Shown one piece after another: positions 17,414 through 25,753 of a DNA stretch of 64,000 nt. Positions within the stretch are counted from its first letter, which is position 1; the number at the start of each line of letters is the position of its first letter. A model generated the notes under the pieces. It ran no database searches. It saw nothing but the letters and a program-made list of their open reading frames with translations, and was not told the origin of the DNA. Source of the stretch: Methylobacterium brachiatum (lineage in GTDB: Bacteria; Pseudomonadota; Alphaproteobacteria; Rhizobiales; Beijerinckiaceae); assembly GCF_020523825.1 (NCBI RefSeq), contig NZ_JAJALK010000001.1, positions 248,001-312,000 of the forward strand. Direction: 5' to 3'. A program made the position numbers and the translations under genes.

Positions 17414-18475
17414 TCAGGCGACGTTGAGCCGGCGCCCCCGGTTCCAGGCCAGAAACGGCACGCCGGACAGCAGCCCCGCGAGTGCCGCCCGGGATTGATG
17501 GCAGCCGTTGATCGAGACGCGCGGCAGGGCGTGCAGATGGCCGGCATGCTCGGCGAAGAGGTGCCCGGGCCGGGTCGTCACCGCGGTCGCGAAGCCCTGC
17601 GCCTGCGCCAGCGCGAATTCCCGGGGACCGGCCGAACTCGGATCGCCCACCGGATAGGAGAGATGCCGGATCTCCCGGCCGAGTTCGGCCGCGATCCGGG
17701 CGCGGCCCTCGACGATCTCGCGCGCGGCCGTCGCCGCATCGTGCTTGGCGAGCATCGGGTGGCTGACCGTGTGGGCGCCGATGGTGACTGCCGGGTCCCG
17801 GGCCAGATCGCGCAGCTCGGCCCAGGACAGGCACAGCTCGGACGCCACGGCGCCCGGCGCAAGGCCGGCTTGCCGGCACAGATCCGCGATCCGGTCCAGC
17901 AGGTCGGCCTCGGTGCCGCGGCGCAGGTCGCGGTAGAGCGCCTCGAAGGCCAAGGCCTTCTCCTGCGGGCTGCGGGCCGGGAGGTCGAGGCTCCGTGCCC
18001 CGATGGCGATCCGCACCCGGTCGAGCCGCGCGATCGCCCGCTCCAGCTCGATCCACCACAGGCGGCCGCTTTGGTCGGCGTAGCCGCTCGTGACGAACAG
18101 GGTCCAGGGGACGCTGTGGCGCGCGAGGACGGGGCGGGCATGCTCGACATTGTCGCGATAGCCGTCGTCGAAGCTCAGGACCGCGAAGGGCGGCCCGTAA
18201 TCCGGCGCAGCGAGCCGCTCCGGCACCGCGTCGAGCCCGATCACCTCGAAGCCGCGGGCGTCGAGCTCGCGCAGGGTCCGGTCGAGGAAGTCCGGCGTGA
18301 TGCTCAGAAGCCGGTTCGGCGCGAAGGCCGGGACGGGGTCCGGGCTGACATGGTGGAAGGTGAGGATCACGCCGAGCCCGCGGGCGGCGGGCGCGAGCCA
18401 GCGGTCGGCGCCGAGCGCCTGGATCGCGCGGAAGCCGGACGCGAAGACCCGATGCTTGGCACGCGACGAGATCAT
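17414..18475 (-). CDS. Polysaccharide deacetylase (NodB/CE4 family)
   Basis: A 353-residue CE4 enzyme. The catalytic and metal-binding motifs are visible: VILTFHHV near the N-terminus, AVLSFDDGYRDN (the Asp-Asp pair) and TIGAHTVSHPML (His-x3-His), followed by a SYPVGDPSS region and a C-terminal LPRVSING. CE4 enzymes remove N- or O-acetyl groups from polysaccharides. The ATG at 18475 is preferred to an earlier in-frame start at 18547. It is divergent from the CelD-like gene, and both probably modify the exopolysaccharide made by this region. Confidence 0.87.
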   Translation of the reverse strand: MISSRAKHRVFASGFRAIQALGADRWLAPAARGLGVILTFHHVSPDPVPAFAPNRLLSITPDFLDRTLRELDARGFEVIGLDAVPERLAAPDYGPPFAVLSFDDGYRDNVEHARPVLARHSVPWTLFVTSGYADQSGRLWWIELERAIARLDRVRIAIGARSLDLPARSPQEKALAFEALYRDLRRGTEADLLDRIADLCRQAGLAPGAVASELCLSWAELRDLARDPAVTIGAHTVSHPMLAKHDAATAAREIVEGRARIAAELGREIRHLSYPVGDPSSAGPREFALAQAQGFATAVTTRPGHLFAEHAGHLHALPRVSINGCHQSRAALAGLLSGVPFLAWNRGRRLNVA

Positions 18476-18714
18476 GACTCGGACCCGATCGGGCCGCTCG
18501 GCCCGGGCGGGTACAGCGATCACCGGCCGGGGTAAAGAAACCCACAATCGCCGCCCGATCAGAAGTTCCGCCGGAAGATTGTATTAGCCAAAGCCACGAT
18601 TTGCAGTGTTGGGTCGGGATACTCTGCTCCGCGAGTCACGGCTCATTCAGCGCGCCTCCGGCAAGGTCGGCGCTTGGCTCCGGGCTCGGCCCGGTTCGGC
18701 GGAGAGATCCGGGT

Positions 18715-19902
18715 ATGGCGACCGGCGTCCAGGTGGCGGGAACGGACATGATCGGTGCACGCGCGTCCGGAACGCTGACCGCGGAGGTCTTTTCCGATCT
18801 CGCCGCCGTGGAAGCCCTGTGGCGGCGGCTCGAATCCAATCCGGCGAGCTTGCACACGCCCTACCAGCGGTTCGACTGGGTCTCGGCCTACCTGCGGGCG
18901 ACCGGCACGGCGGCGGCGGCGCGCATCCTGGTCCTGCGGGACGCGGAAGGCCGCGCCAGGATCCTGCTCCCGCTGGTGCTCACGCAACGCTTTGGCCAGA
19001 CGGTGGCCCGGGTCGTCGGGGACACGCATGCGAACTACCACCTGCCGCTCTTCGCCACCCGCGACGCCGCCGCAATCGCCCCGGGCGAGATCACGGCGGC
19101 GCTGATCAGCGCCGGGCGCCCGGCCGGCATCGACGTCTACGCGCTGCAGCATCAGCCCCGGATGTGGGACGGCGCGGCCAATCCGTTCGCGGAGACCGGT
19201 GAGCCGGAAGCCAGCGATGCCTATGGGCTGATGCTCGGTCCCGATGCCGACGCGACCGTGCGTCGTGTGTTCAGCGCCGATGCGCGCAAGAAGCTGCGCT
19301 CGAAGGAGAAGCGCCTGGTCGAGGCCAAGGGCGCCCTCGCGTATCGTCGTGCCGAGACCCCCGAGGAGGCGGCCCGGTATCTTGCGGCGTTCTTCGGCCA
19401 CAAGGCTTTGCGGTTTGCCGGGATGGGCGTCGCCGACCCCTACGCCCCCGAGCCGATCCGACAATTCCTCGCCGCGGCTGCCTCCGGTGCCGACCCGGCG
19501 ATGGAGATCTACGCCCTGTGCCTGGCCGAGAGCGGGCGTGTGCTCGCGACCTTCGGGGGCGCGGTGAGCGAGCACCGCTTCAGCGGCATGATGACGGCGT
19601 TCGATCCGGACCCGGAGATCGCCCGGTTCAGCCCGGGGGACCTGCTGCTGCAGCATCTCGTCGGCGACCAGACCGCAAGGGGCCGCCGGGGCTTCGATCT
19701 CGGCGTCGGCGAGGCCCGCTACAAGGCGAGCATCTGCGACGAGACGATCGGGCTGGTCGAGACGATCGTGCCGGTGAGCCTGCGCGGCCGAGCCTATGGC
19801 GTCGCCAGGATGGCGCTCACTCGGACGAAGCGCCGGATCAAACGCGATCCGCGGCTCTACGCGGTCGCGGCGCGCCTGCGGAAGCTGACGCGCCGGTCGT
19901 GA
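18715..19902 (+). CDS. CelD/BcsL-like GNAT-fold acetyltransferase of polysaccharide synthesis
   Basis: A protein of 395 residues from the ATG at 18715, which has GGAGAG about ten bases upstream; the ATG at 18748 is an alternative. It contains the features of the double-GNAT 'cellulose biosynthesis protein CelD' family: TPYQRFDWVSAYLRA, KKLRSKEKRLVEAKGALAYRRAETPEEA and the C-terminal FDLGVGEARYKASIC with a YGVARMALTRTKRRIKRD tail. Such proteins sit in exopolysaccharide loci and are thought to transfer acyl groups. Its 3' end lies only two bases from the convergent Wzz-like gene. Confidence 0.82.
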   Translation: MATGVQVAGTDMIGARASGTLTAEVFSDLAAVEALWRRLESNPASLHTPYQRFDWVSAYLRATGTAAAARILVLRDAEGRARILLPLVLTQRFGQTVARVVGDTHANYHLPLFATRDAAAIAPGEITAALISAGRPAGIDVYALQHQPRMWDGAANPFAETGEPEASDAYGLMLGPDADATVRRVFSADARKKLRSKEKRLVEAKGALAYRRAETPEEAARYLAAFFGHKALRFAGMGVADPYAPEPIRQFLAAAASGADPAMEIYALCLAESGRVLATFGGAVSEHRFSGMMTAFDPDPEIARFSPGDLLLQHLVGDQTARGRRGFDLGVGEARYKASICDETIGLVETIVPVSLRGRAYGVARMALTRTKRRIKRDPRLYAVAARLRKLTRRS

Positions 19903-19904
19903 TC

Positions 19905-22136
19905 TCAGGCGGCGTTGAGCCGGAGCTCGGGACCGGCCAGATCAGCCGTTGTGACGTGCTCGGCTGAGCGATCCTGCGCGACCAGGATCTGGCCGGCACC
20001 GGCATCCTCGGCAATCGCGTAGAGATCGGCCAGGGCCGGATCCTCGGCGGCGGCGTTCGACGCGATGATGACGCTGTCCATGTAGCCGGCGACGAGTTCC
20101 AGCAGGTCGACGGCGCCCGGCGCGGCGTGAAGCCGGCAGACCACCCAATCATAGGCCTCGGCCATGGCCTCGAAGGTCAGGCTCAGCGCATCCGGCCCGT
20201 CGAACAGCACCTCGGACGGGGCCCGGCCGGCGCCGATCCGGTGGAGGCCGGTATCGCGCGCGGGCTGAATCACATCCAGGAAGGCCGCATCGCCGGCGAT
20301 CAGATCGGTGAAGCCGCGCTCGTCGGAGCGACCGCGCGCAGCGTTCAGATCGACCGTGACCAGGCTGGCCTTGCGGCCGAGCGCGCGCACCAGCGCATCG
20401 TGGAGCGCTTGGTCGCCGTGCGACGCTTCCGTCTCCATCACCAGGACGCTGCGTCCGGAGCGGTCACCGGGCTCGCGCACCACCGCGGAGATCCGGGCGA
20501 TCAGCGGCGCCAGATCGTAGGCCTCGGCGGGCGGGCGTGTAGGGGCGGGTGGCGCGGTGGGCCCGGCCGGCTCGGCGCCCTCGGCGGTCTCGGACCAATG
20601 GGCCGGGGGCATCGCCTCCGGGAAGGCGAAGCCCGGGCGCGCGAGCTCCGGCTCGAGGCGGGTCCGCCGGTCCGAGGTGTCGAAGGCGGTGTCCGAGTCC
20701 CGCTCGCTGCGGCTTCCTTCCGCCAGGAGGGCGCTGGCGAGCACGCCGCCGACCGCCAGCATCAGCGTCACCAGGGTCGCGAAGCCGACGATCGGCAGCT
20801 TCTTCGGGAAGGACGGCAGTTCCGGGGTCACGGCGCGCGAGACGATGCGGGCATCGGCGGGCGTGGCGCTCTCGCCGTCGCGGGCGGCGGCCTCACGATA
20901 GCGGGACAGGTAGGATTCGAGCTGCTCGCGCTGCGCCTTGGCCTCGCGCTCCAGGGCCCGGAGCTGGATCTCGCTGGCATTGCCCTTCACCACCACGTCC
21001 TGCTGGCCATCGACGGCGGCCTGCAGGCTCTCGACCCGGGAGCCGGCGATCTTCGCGTCGTTCTCCAGGGTGCGCACGACGCGCTCGGCCGAGGTCTTGA
21101 TCTGGGCGTCGAGGTCTTCGAGCTGGGCGTGCAGCTCCTTGATCCGCGGATGGGCCGGGAGCAGCGTGCGCGATTCCAACGCCAGCTGCGCCCGCACGGC
21201 GATTCGGTTGTCGACGATCCGGCGGATCATCTCGTTGTTGGCGACCTCGGTGATCTCGAAGGCGCGGCCGTCCTTGATCAGGTCCTTGATCGCCTTCACT
21301 CGGCCGGCGAGGTCGGCCTTCAGGATCCGGGCCTGGGAGAGCTGGCTCGACAGCTCGCCGAGCTGCTGGGTCGTCAGCGGCTGGCCGGTGGCACCGCCGC
21401 TGCCGACCAGGCCGTTCTTGGCGCGGAACGCCTCGACCTTCGCTTCGGCTTCCGCGACGCGCTTGCGCAACCCGTCGATATTGCCGCCCAGCCAGGAGGA
21501 GGCGTAGCGCGCGGTATCGACCTTGTCGGCCTCGAGCGAGGAAATGTAGAGCTGCGCGATGGTGTTGGCGCCCTCGGCGGCGAGCTTCGGGTCCTTGGCG
21601 CGGAACTCGATCGTCAGGATCCGCGACTTGCCGGCCGGATAGACCAGCAGGTGCTCGAAATAGGAATCGAGCACGCGGTCCTCGGCCGGACGGTCGAGAG
21701 GGTTGGCGCCGATGCCGAGCATCATCATCACGCGCTGGACCGGGCCGATGCTGCTAGAGCCCGGGTCGAATTCCGGATTGCCGACCAGCTTGAGCCGCCG
21801 GATCGCCTCGCGGGCGAGGTCGCGCGACATCACCACCTGGACCTGGCTCGCCACCGCCTGCTCGTCGATCGGCGCAAGCTGGTCGGTGCGCTCCTGGGCG
21901 GTGCGGGCGAAGGCCGGATCGCGGCTCTCCAGGATCAGCTTGGCCTCGCCGGTGTAGCGCGGGCTGACCACGTTGACGAAGATGCCCGCGCCCAGCGCGA
22001 CAACCAGGGCCGGGCCGACGATCCAGCCGATCGACCGGCGCAGGATCTGCGGGACCTGCGCCAGGCCGACGCCGTCCCGGGCGCTAGACCGCGTGGCAGG
22101 TACGGCGTGGGGCGAGCGCAGGCTGATACGGGACAT
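19905..22136 (-). CDS. Wzz/GumC-type polysaccharide co-polymerase with degenerate BY-kinase domain
   Basis: A 743-residue polysaccharide chain-length determinant. An N-terminal membrane helix (IGWIVGPALVVALGAGIFVNV), a long periplasmic coiled-coil region (about residues 60-470) and a second membrane helix (IVGFATLVTLMLAVGGVLAS) follow the Wzz pattern, including a Pro-rich PELPSFPKKLP motif just before helix 2. The cytoplasmic part resembles a bacterial tyrosine kinase, but the Walker A glycine/lysine loop is gone (VLVMETEASHGDQALHDALV replaces it), Walker A' is weak (LVTVDLNAARG) and there is no C-terminal Tyr cluster. It is therefore a pseudokinase. The start at 22136 was preferred to one 12 codons upstream. 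Confidence 0.87.
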   Translation of the reverse strand: MSRISLRSPHAVPATRSSARDGVGLAQVPQILRRSIGWIVGPALVVALGAGIFVNVVSPRYTGEAKLILESRDPAFARTAQERTDQLAPIDEQAVASQVQVVMSRDLAREAIRRLKLVGNPEFDPGSSSIGPVQRVMMMLGIGANPLDRPAEDRVLDSYFEHLLVYPAGKSRILTIEFRAKDPKLAAEGANTIAQLYISSLEADKVDTARYASSWLGGNIDGLRKRVAEAEAKVEAFRAKNGLVGSGGATGQPLTTQQLGELSSQLSQARILKADLAGRVKAIKDLIKDGRAFEITEVANNEMIRRIVDNRIAVRAQLALESRTLLPAHPRIKELHAQLEDLDAQIKTSAERVVRTLENDAKIAGSRVESLQAAVDGQQDVVVKGNASEIQLRALEREAKAQREQLESYLSRYREAAARDGESATPADARIVSRAVTPELPSFPKKLPIVGFATLVTLMLAVGGVLASALLAEGSRSERDSDTAFDTSDRRTRLEPELARPGFAFPEAMPPAHWSETAEGAEPAGPTAPPAPTRPPAEAYDLAPLIARISAVVREPGDRSGRSVLVMETEASHGDQALHDALVRALGRKASLVTVDLNAARGRSDERGFTDLIAGDAAFLDVIQPARDTGLHRIGAGRAPSEVLFDGPDALSLTFEAMAEAYDWVVCRLHAAPGAVDLLELVAGYMDSVIIASNAAAEDPALADLYAIAEDAGAGQILVAQDRSAEHVTTADLAGPELRLNAA

Positions 22137-22314
22137 GAGACGCTCTGAACGCGAAGGCCGACGGGACGGCACGCGATGCCATCCGGGCGCTATTAGAGGT
22201 CGTTAAGGTTGCTTGGACGTTAAGAAAGCTTGCGCACCGGCCCGACGGGACTGGTCATCGGAATGATCAAGGTTCGTTAACCTTAACAGCCTACACCACG
22301 CCGACTTGGCACCC

Positions 22315-22902
22315 ATGACGGCGATGGTGATGAACCGGCGCGCTCTGCTCCTCGCTCTTGGCTCGACTCTGACGCTCGGCGGCTGCCTGCGTCCGAGCTT
22401 CCGCACCGACCAGCTCGATGCCACCGGCACCGGATCGATCGGCGCGCGCTATCCGCTCTCGGCGGGCGACAAGCTGCGGGTGATCGTGTTCGGGCAGGAC
22501 AACCTGTCGAACATTTACGCGGTCGATGGCGCCGGCAAGATCGCGATGCCGCTGATCGGCACCGTCCAGGTCGGCGGCCAGACCACCGGTCAGGCGGCCC
22601 GGGCGATCGAGGTGAAGCTCGCCGCCGGCTTCGTGCGCGAGCCGCACGTGACCGTCGAGGTGGATACCTATCGGCCGTTCTATATCCTCGGCGAGGTCAC
22701 GACCTCGGGACAGTACCCGTTCGTCAACGGCATGACCGTGGAGACGGCGGTGGCGATCGCCGCCGGGTTCGGGCCGCGGGCGGCCCGGGACTACGCCGTG
22801 CTCACCCGCGATACCGGCAGCGGGCTCGTGTCGGGCATCGTGCCGATGACCTATTCGGTCCGGCCGGGCGACACGATCGTGGTCAAGGAGCGCTTCTTCT
22901 GA
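22315..22902 (+). CDS. Wza/GumB-type polysaccharide export lipoprotein
   Basis: A 195-residue outer-membrane polysaccharide export protein. An N-terminal signal with lipobox LTLGGC is followed by the export (SLBB/Poly_export) domain: YPLSAGDKLRVIVFGQDNLS, VDGAGKIAMPLIGTVQVGGQT, a VTVEVDTYRPFYILGEVTTSGQYPF segment and a final VRPGDTIVVKERFF. It is shorter than full Wza proteins, with a single SLBB unit, as is usual in Rhizobiales. Frame extension to 22306 uses a TTG; the ATG at 22315 is taken. It is divergent from the Wzz-like gene with 178 bases between them, a likely shared control region. Confidence 0.9.
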   Translation: MTAMVMNRRALLLALGSTLTLGGCLRPSFRTDQLDATGTGSIGARYPLSAGDKLRVIVFGQDNLSNIYAVDGAGKIAMPLIGTVQVGGQTTGQAARAIEVKLAAGFVREPHVTVEVDTYRPFYILGEVTTSGQYPFVNGMTVETAVAIAAGFGPRAARDYAVLTRDTGSGLVSGIVPMTYSVRPGDTIVVKERFF

Positions 22903-22920
22903 GCCGAAGGCCGCAACCGA

Positions 22921-23571
22921 TTACTGCGCGGTCTTCCAGACGTTGATCACCCGCATGGCGGTCTGCTGCGGCGGGATCGGGGTGGCGATCGGCGGCGTCG
23001 ATTGCGGTCCGCGCGCTACGACCCGGCGTGCCTCGCTCGCGGGCGTCGCGCCGACGGGCGTGAACAGGCCGGCGAGCTGCTTGCGTGTGCCCTTGCTGAC
23101 GAAGCGCGACGTCTGCACGGACTCGAAATCCCGCAGGGCGTGGCGCTTGTCCGGATTGCCGGTGAAGACCTTGGCGCCGGTGTTGAGCACGACGATGTCG
23201 CCGGGCAGCAGGGTCTCGTCCTTCAGCAGCGCCGCAGCCGCGCCACCCTTCATGTCGATCGCGGTCTGACGGGGGCTGACCTCCAGCTCCTTAATCTCCT
23301 TGACGCGGATCCGGACCGGGAGCGCCGCGTAGCGCGTCTGCAGACGGTGGCGGGCGCTGCCGAGGCGGGGCGTCGCGCGCCGGTACACGGCGCGGTCCTG
23401 CGCCGGCTGGGGCGCTTGCGCTTGCGGCGCCTGCTGGGGCGCGGGCGCCGGCCGGGCTCCGAACAGCATCTCGAGAAACCCGACCTCGGCCGCCTGGGCC
23501 TGGATCACGGTTCCGGCGAGAAGCCCGGCGGCGGCGATGACGGCCAACGTGCTGCCCGTACGAAACCTCAT
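22921..23571 (-). CDS. Exported protein of unknown function
   Basis: A 216-residue protein starting at an ATG (23571) with a GAGGATG site upstream. The signal sequence is STLAVIAAAGLLAGTVIQAQAAE, followed by LEMLFGARPAPAPQQAPQAQ, a Pro/Gln/Ala linker. The body holds RYAALPVRIRVKEIK, a GDIVVLNTGAKVFTG segment, SRFVSKGTRKQLAGLF and a Pro-rich end. I cannot name a family, though exported proteins of this layout (a signal peptide then an 'MLFG-Pro' segment) are frequent in Methylobacterium. It is convergent with the wza-like gene, 18 bases away. Confidence 0.65.
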   Translation of the reverse strand: MRFRTGSTLAVIAAAGLLAGTVIQAQAAEVGFLEMLFGARPAPAPQQAPQAQAPQPAQDRAVYRRATPRLGSARHRLQTRYAALPVRIRVKEIKELEVSPRQTAIDMKGGAAAALLKDETLLPGDIVVLNTGAKVFTGNPDKRHALRDFESVQTSRFVSKGTRKQLAGLFTPVGATPASEARRVVARGPQSTPPIATPIPPQQTAMRVINVWKTAQ

Positions 23572-23894
23572 AACATCCTCCGGCACCGGCGCCGATCTCG
23601 ACCGCCGGACCTTCAACCGCAAGCTGCGCGAGAGGGTTCCGGAATATTGGAGGTTTGTAAGCGTAGTTCGAAGAACCACGCTGTGCGTGTCATTTAAGAC
23701 CGAATCACCACCGGATCTATTGTGCAAAACCGGTTCGGCCGGCTCGCCCGTCGTCCGACGACCACAACCGGTCCGCAGGGAGATTCCACACTGTCCGGAA
23801 CACACGGACCGGTCGGGACCACGCCCGATGCCGCGCGTCGCCAAGCTGCCGCCGCACCGAAGGCCTGGGCAGCGCTACGGCACGATGGTGCCGC
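23572..23894. other. Intergenic region without a supported gene
   Basis: The 323 bases between two minus-strand genes include an AT-richer stretch around 23640-23730 that could hold the promoter of the exported-protein gene. Open frames here have no ribosome site or family features, and I found no hairpin or RNA gene. Confidence 0.5.
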
Positions 23895-24143
23895 TCAGGC
23901 CGGCGCCATCTGCTCGCCCTCGCCGATGCAGTCGAGGGCGCGCTCCACGGCGCTGACCGCGTCGAGGAGGTGCTGAACCGTGCGCTCCACCTCGAGCGTG
24001 GGACGGCCCATCGCCGCGGCGCGGGCACTCACATCCTCGAGCTGCTCGAGCAGGGCGAGGAGGTCGCCGGCCACGGTCACCACCTCGCAGCGGGCGAGGC
24101 GGGTGACGGTCGGGCGCGGCCGGAAGGGCAGGACGTTGCTCAT
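23895..24143 (-). CDS. Small hypothetical protein
   Basis: An 82-residue cytoplasmic protein beginning MSNVLPFRPRPTVTRL, a start common among small Rhizobiales proteins, and continuing as an amphipathic helical hairpin (VAGDLLALLEQLEDVSARAAAM, VERTVQHLLDAVSAVERALDCI). No signal peptide or catalytic motif is seen. The frame remains open upstream to 24410, but the MSNVLPF start fits conservation best. The function is unknown. Confidence 0.6.
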   Translation of the reverse strand: MSNVLPFRPRPTVTRLARCEVVTVAGDLLALLEQLEDVSARAAAMGRPTLEVERTVQHLLDAVSAVERALDCIGEGEQMAPA

Positions 24144-24412
24144 CGCCGACGGTTCTGGCCCGAAAGGACCCGGATTCGCCAGGGGGAGGGGCCGCACTTC
24201 CGCCAATTGGCGGGCCCTATCCGCCGCTAACGCGTGGAAAGGTAGATTTTCCGTGGCCGCCGCGCATCGGAGGCGGCAGAATCGGTTTACGCCTCGCCGC
24301 CGGTCTTGACGGACTTGTCGCCGCCCTGACCATGCCCTCACCGGCCTTTCAAACTGCGATTCGGCGGCGGATAGTAATCCCTCGCCCGGCTCGGGATCGC
24401 CCAGGATCAATC

Positions 24413-24628
24413 ATGCGCTTTACCCTTCTCGCGGTCTCGTTCCTGGCGGTGGGCGGGCTCTGCGCCTGCAACACCGACAGCCCAGACGGGCGCAGCGGCC
24501 TCGCCGAGAGCTTCCGGCTCGACAATTACCGGGCCTCGAACGACACGAACGGCACCCAGACCCGGCGCGACGTGAACCGGGCCTACACGCAGCCGACCCT
24601 GCCTTCGATCGGCAATCGCGGGTTCTGA
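24413..24628 (+). CDS. Small lipoprotein
   Basis: A 71-residue product whose N-terminus (MRFTLLAVSFLAVGGLCAC) is a lipoprotein signal with Cys in an LCAC context, followed by a short polar, Asn/Asp/Arg-rich chain (SFRLDNYRASNDTNGTQTRRD). An upstream in-frame start would put 27 residues ahead of the signal and is rejected. No known family; the gene ends just before a hairpin terminator. Confidence 0.6.
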   Translation: MRFTLLAVSFLAVGGLCACNTDSPDGRSGLAESFRLDNYRASNDTNGTQTRRDVNRAYTQPTLPSIGNRGF

Positions 24629-24643
24629 TCCCCGGCCCGGAAA

Positions 24644-24669
24644 GCCGCGTCCGGGATCCGGGACGCGGC
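24644..24669. terminator. Hairpin terminator between convergent genes
   Basis: Nine-base GC-rich arms (24644-24652 and 24661-24669) with an eight-base loop separate the convergent ends at 24628 (plus) and 24681 (minus). Confidence 0.6.
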
Positions 24670-24680
24670 GCTCGCGACGA

Positions 24681-25739
24681 TCAGCGCTTCGCCATCGCGT
24701 CGGCGAAGGTGGTGATCCGGTTGCGGGCGTAGACCGGCAGGCCGGCGCTGATCGAGTTGCCGGTGTTGAAGCTCGAATTGCCCATCAGCACCTGGGCGGG
24801 GAGCAGGTTCTTCAGCACCGGCACCCGGGCATATTCGGCCTTGCGGTCCAGGACATCCGCCTTGATCGCCAGCGCCATGTAGGTGGTCACCACCGTCTTG
24901 GTCGGATCGTTCGGCATCGGCTGGAACACGGCCAGGAACTTGCCGAAGCGCAGGATCTGGTTGACCCAGAAGATCGTCTGCTCCAGCCCGCCGGTCACCG
25001 GCGTGTCGATCTTGGTCAGGGCCTTCAGCGGCGCGCCCTGGTCGGGGCCGAGCACCCGCAGCTCGCTCTGGAACGAGACATACTCGGCGATCTTCTTGGC
25101 CGAGCCTTCCTCGAGCTTGTTTGCGAGCTTCACGCCGAGCGGCAGCTTGCCTTCGAGATCGTAGCGCGATTCGATGCAGGCGCCGGCGCCCTCGCACCAG
25201 GGCCGGTCCGGGCGCTTGGCGAAGGCGGCGGCCGGGTCCTTGTTCGGCGTCACCTCGCCGGCCGTGATCGCCTTGTGCTTGATCGCCGGGTCCATCTTCT
25301 GGACGAAGCCGAGATTGGCGAAAGCCTGGAGGTCGATCGCCTCGGCCGGCCGCGCAACCACGAACCGCCCCTCGGCCACGTAGACCTTCAGGGTCTCGTG
25401 CCGCGGCTTGGTCACGCCGTTCACCGTCACCGTGTAGTCCGGCTCCTTGTAGCCGGGGAAAGGCGCCAGCACCGCGGCCTCGGCCGGGCGGGCCTTCAGC
25501 CAGTCGAGATACGGGATCAGCCCGTTCTCGGGCGCCGTGGGGTTGTCGCGGTGATCCGTGAACAGGATCTGCCCCGGCTTGAGCGTCGCCGGATCGAGGG
25601 CGGTGACCGAGGGCACCTCCTTGATCCGCTCCGAACCCGGCGCCGGGCTGGCGGCGGGCGTCTGCGCGCAGACCGGGTGGGCGGCCGTCAGGGCGAGGGC
25701 GAGGGCGGCAGGGAACGGCTTGCGCAACGGGTATCTCAT
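24681..25739 (-). CDS. Exported protein of unknown function
   Basis: A 352-residue secreted protein. After the signal peptide (LALALTAAHPVCAQ) come a TLKPGQILFTDHRDNPTA segment, a KPRHETLKVYVAEGRFVVARP stretch with strand-like spacing, a two-cysteine loop (RPWCEGAGACIESRYDLEGKLPLG) and a C-terminal helix ending in FADAMAKR. The family is not one I can name. It lies 14 bases downstream of the penicillin-binding protein stop on the same strand, so the two are probably co-transcribed, and an envelope role is likely by association only. Confidence 0.65.
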   Translation of the reverse strand: MRYPLRKPFPAALALALTAAHPVCAQTPAASPAPGSERIKEVPSVTALDPATLKPGQILFTDHRDNPTAPENGLIPYLDWLKARPAEAAVLAPFPGYKEPDYTVTVNGVTKPRHETLKVYVAEGRFVVARPAEAIDLQAFANLGFVQKMDPAIKHKAITAGEVTPNKDPAAAFAKRPDRPWCEGAGACIESRYDLEGKLPLGVKLANKLEEGSAKKIAEYVSFQSELRVLGPDQGAPLKALTKIDTPVTGGLEQTIFWVNQILRFGKFLAVFQPMPNDPTKTVVTTYMALAIKADVLDRKAEYARVPVLKNLLPAQVLMGNSSFNTGNSISAGLPVYARNRITTFADAMAKR

Positions 25740-25753
25740 CGATCGAGGGGCGG

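Noticed and set aside
20127..22148. 673-codon plus-strand frame opposite the Wzz-like gene
   Set aside because: Same compositional signature as other antisense frames; the minus-strand gene has clear helices and family motifs.
22200..22300. CtrA-type (TTAA-N7-TTAA) site upstream of the Wza/Wzz pair
   Set aside because: TTAA pairs are present, but the spacing between the two near 22203 and 22220 is 13 and not 7.
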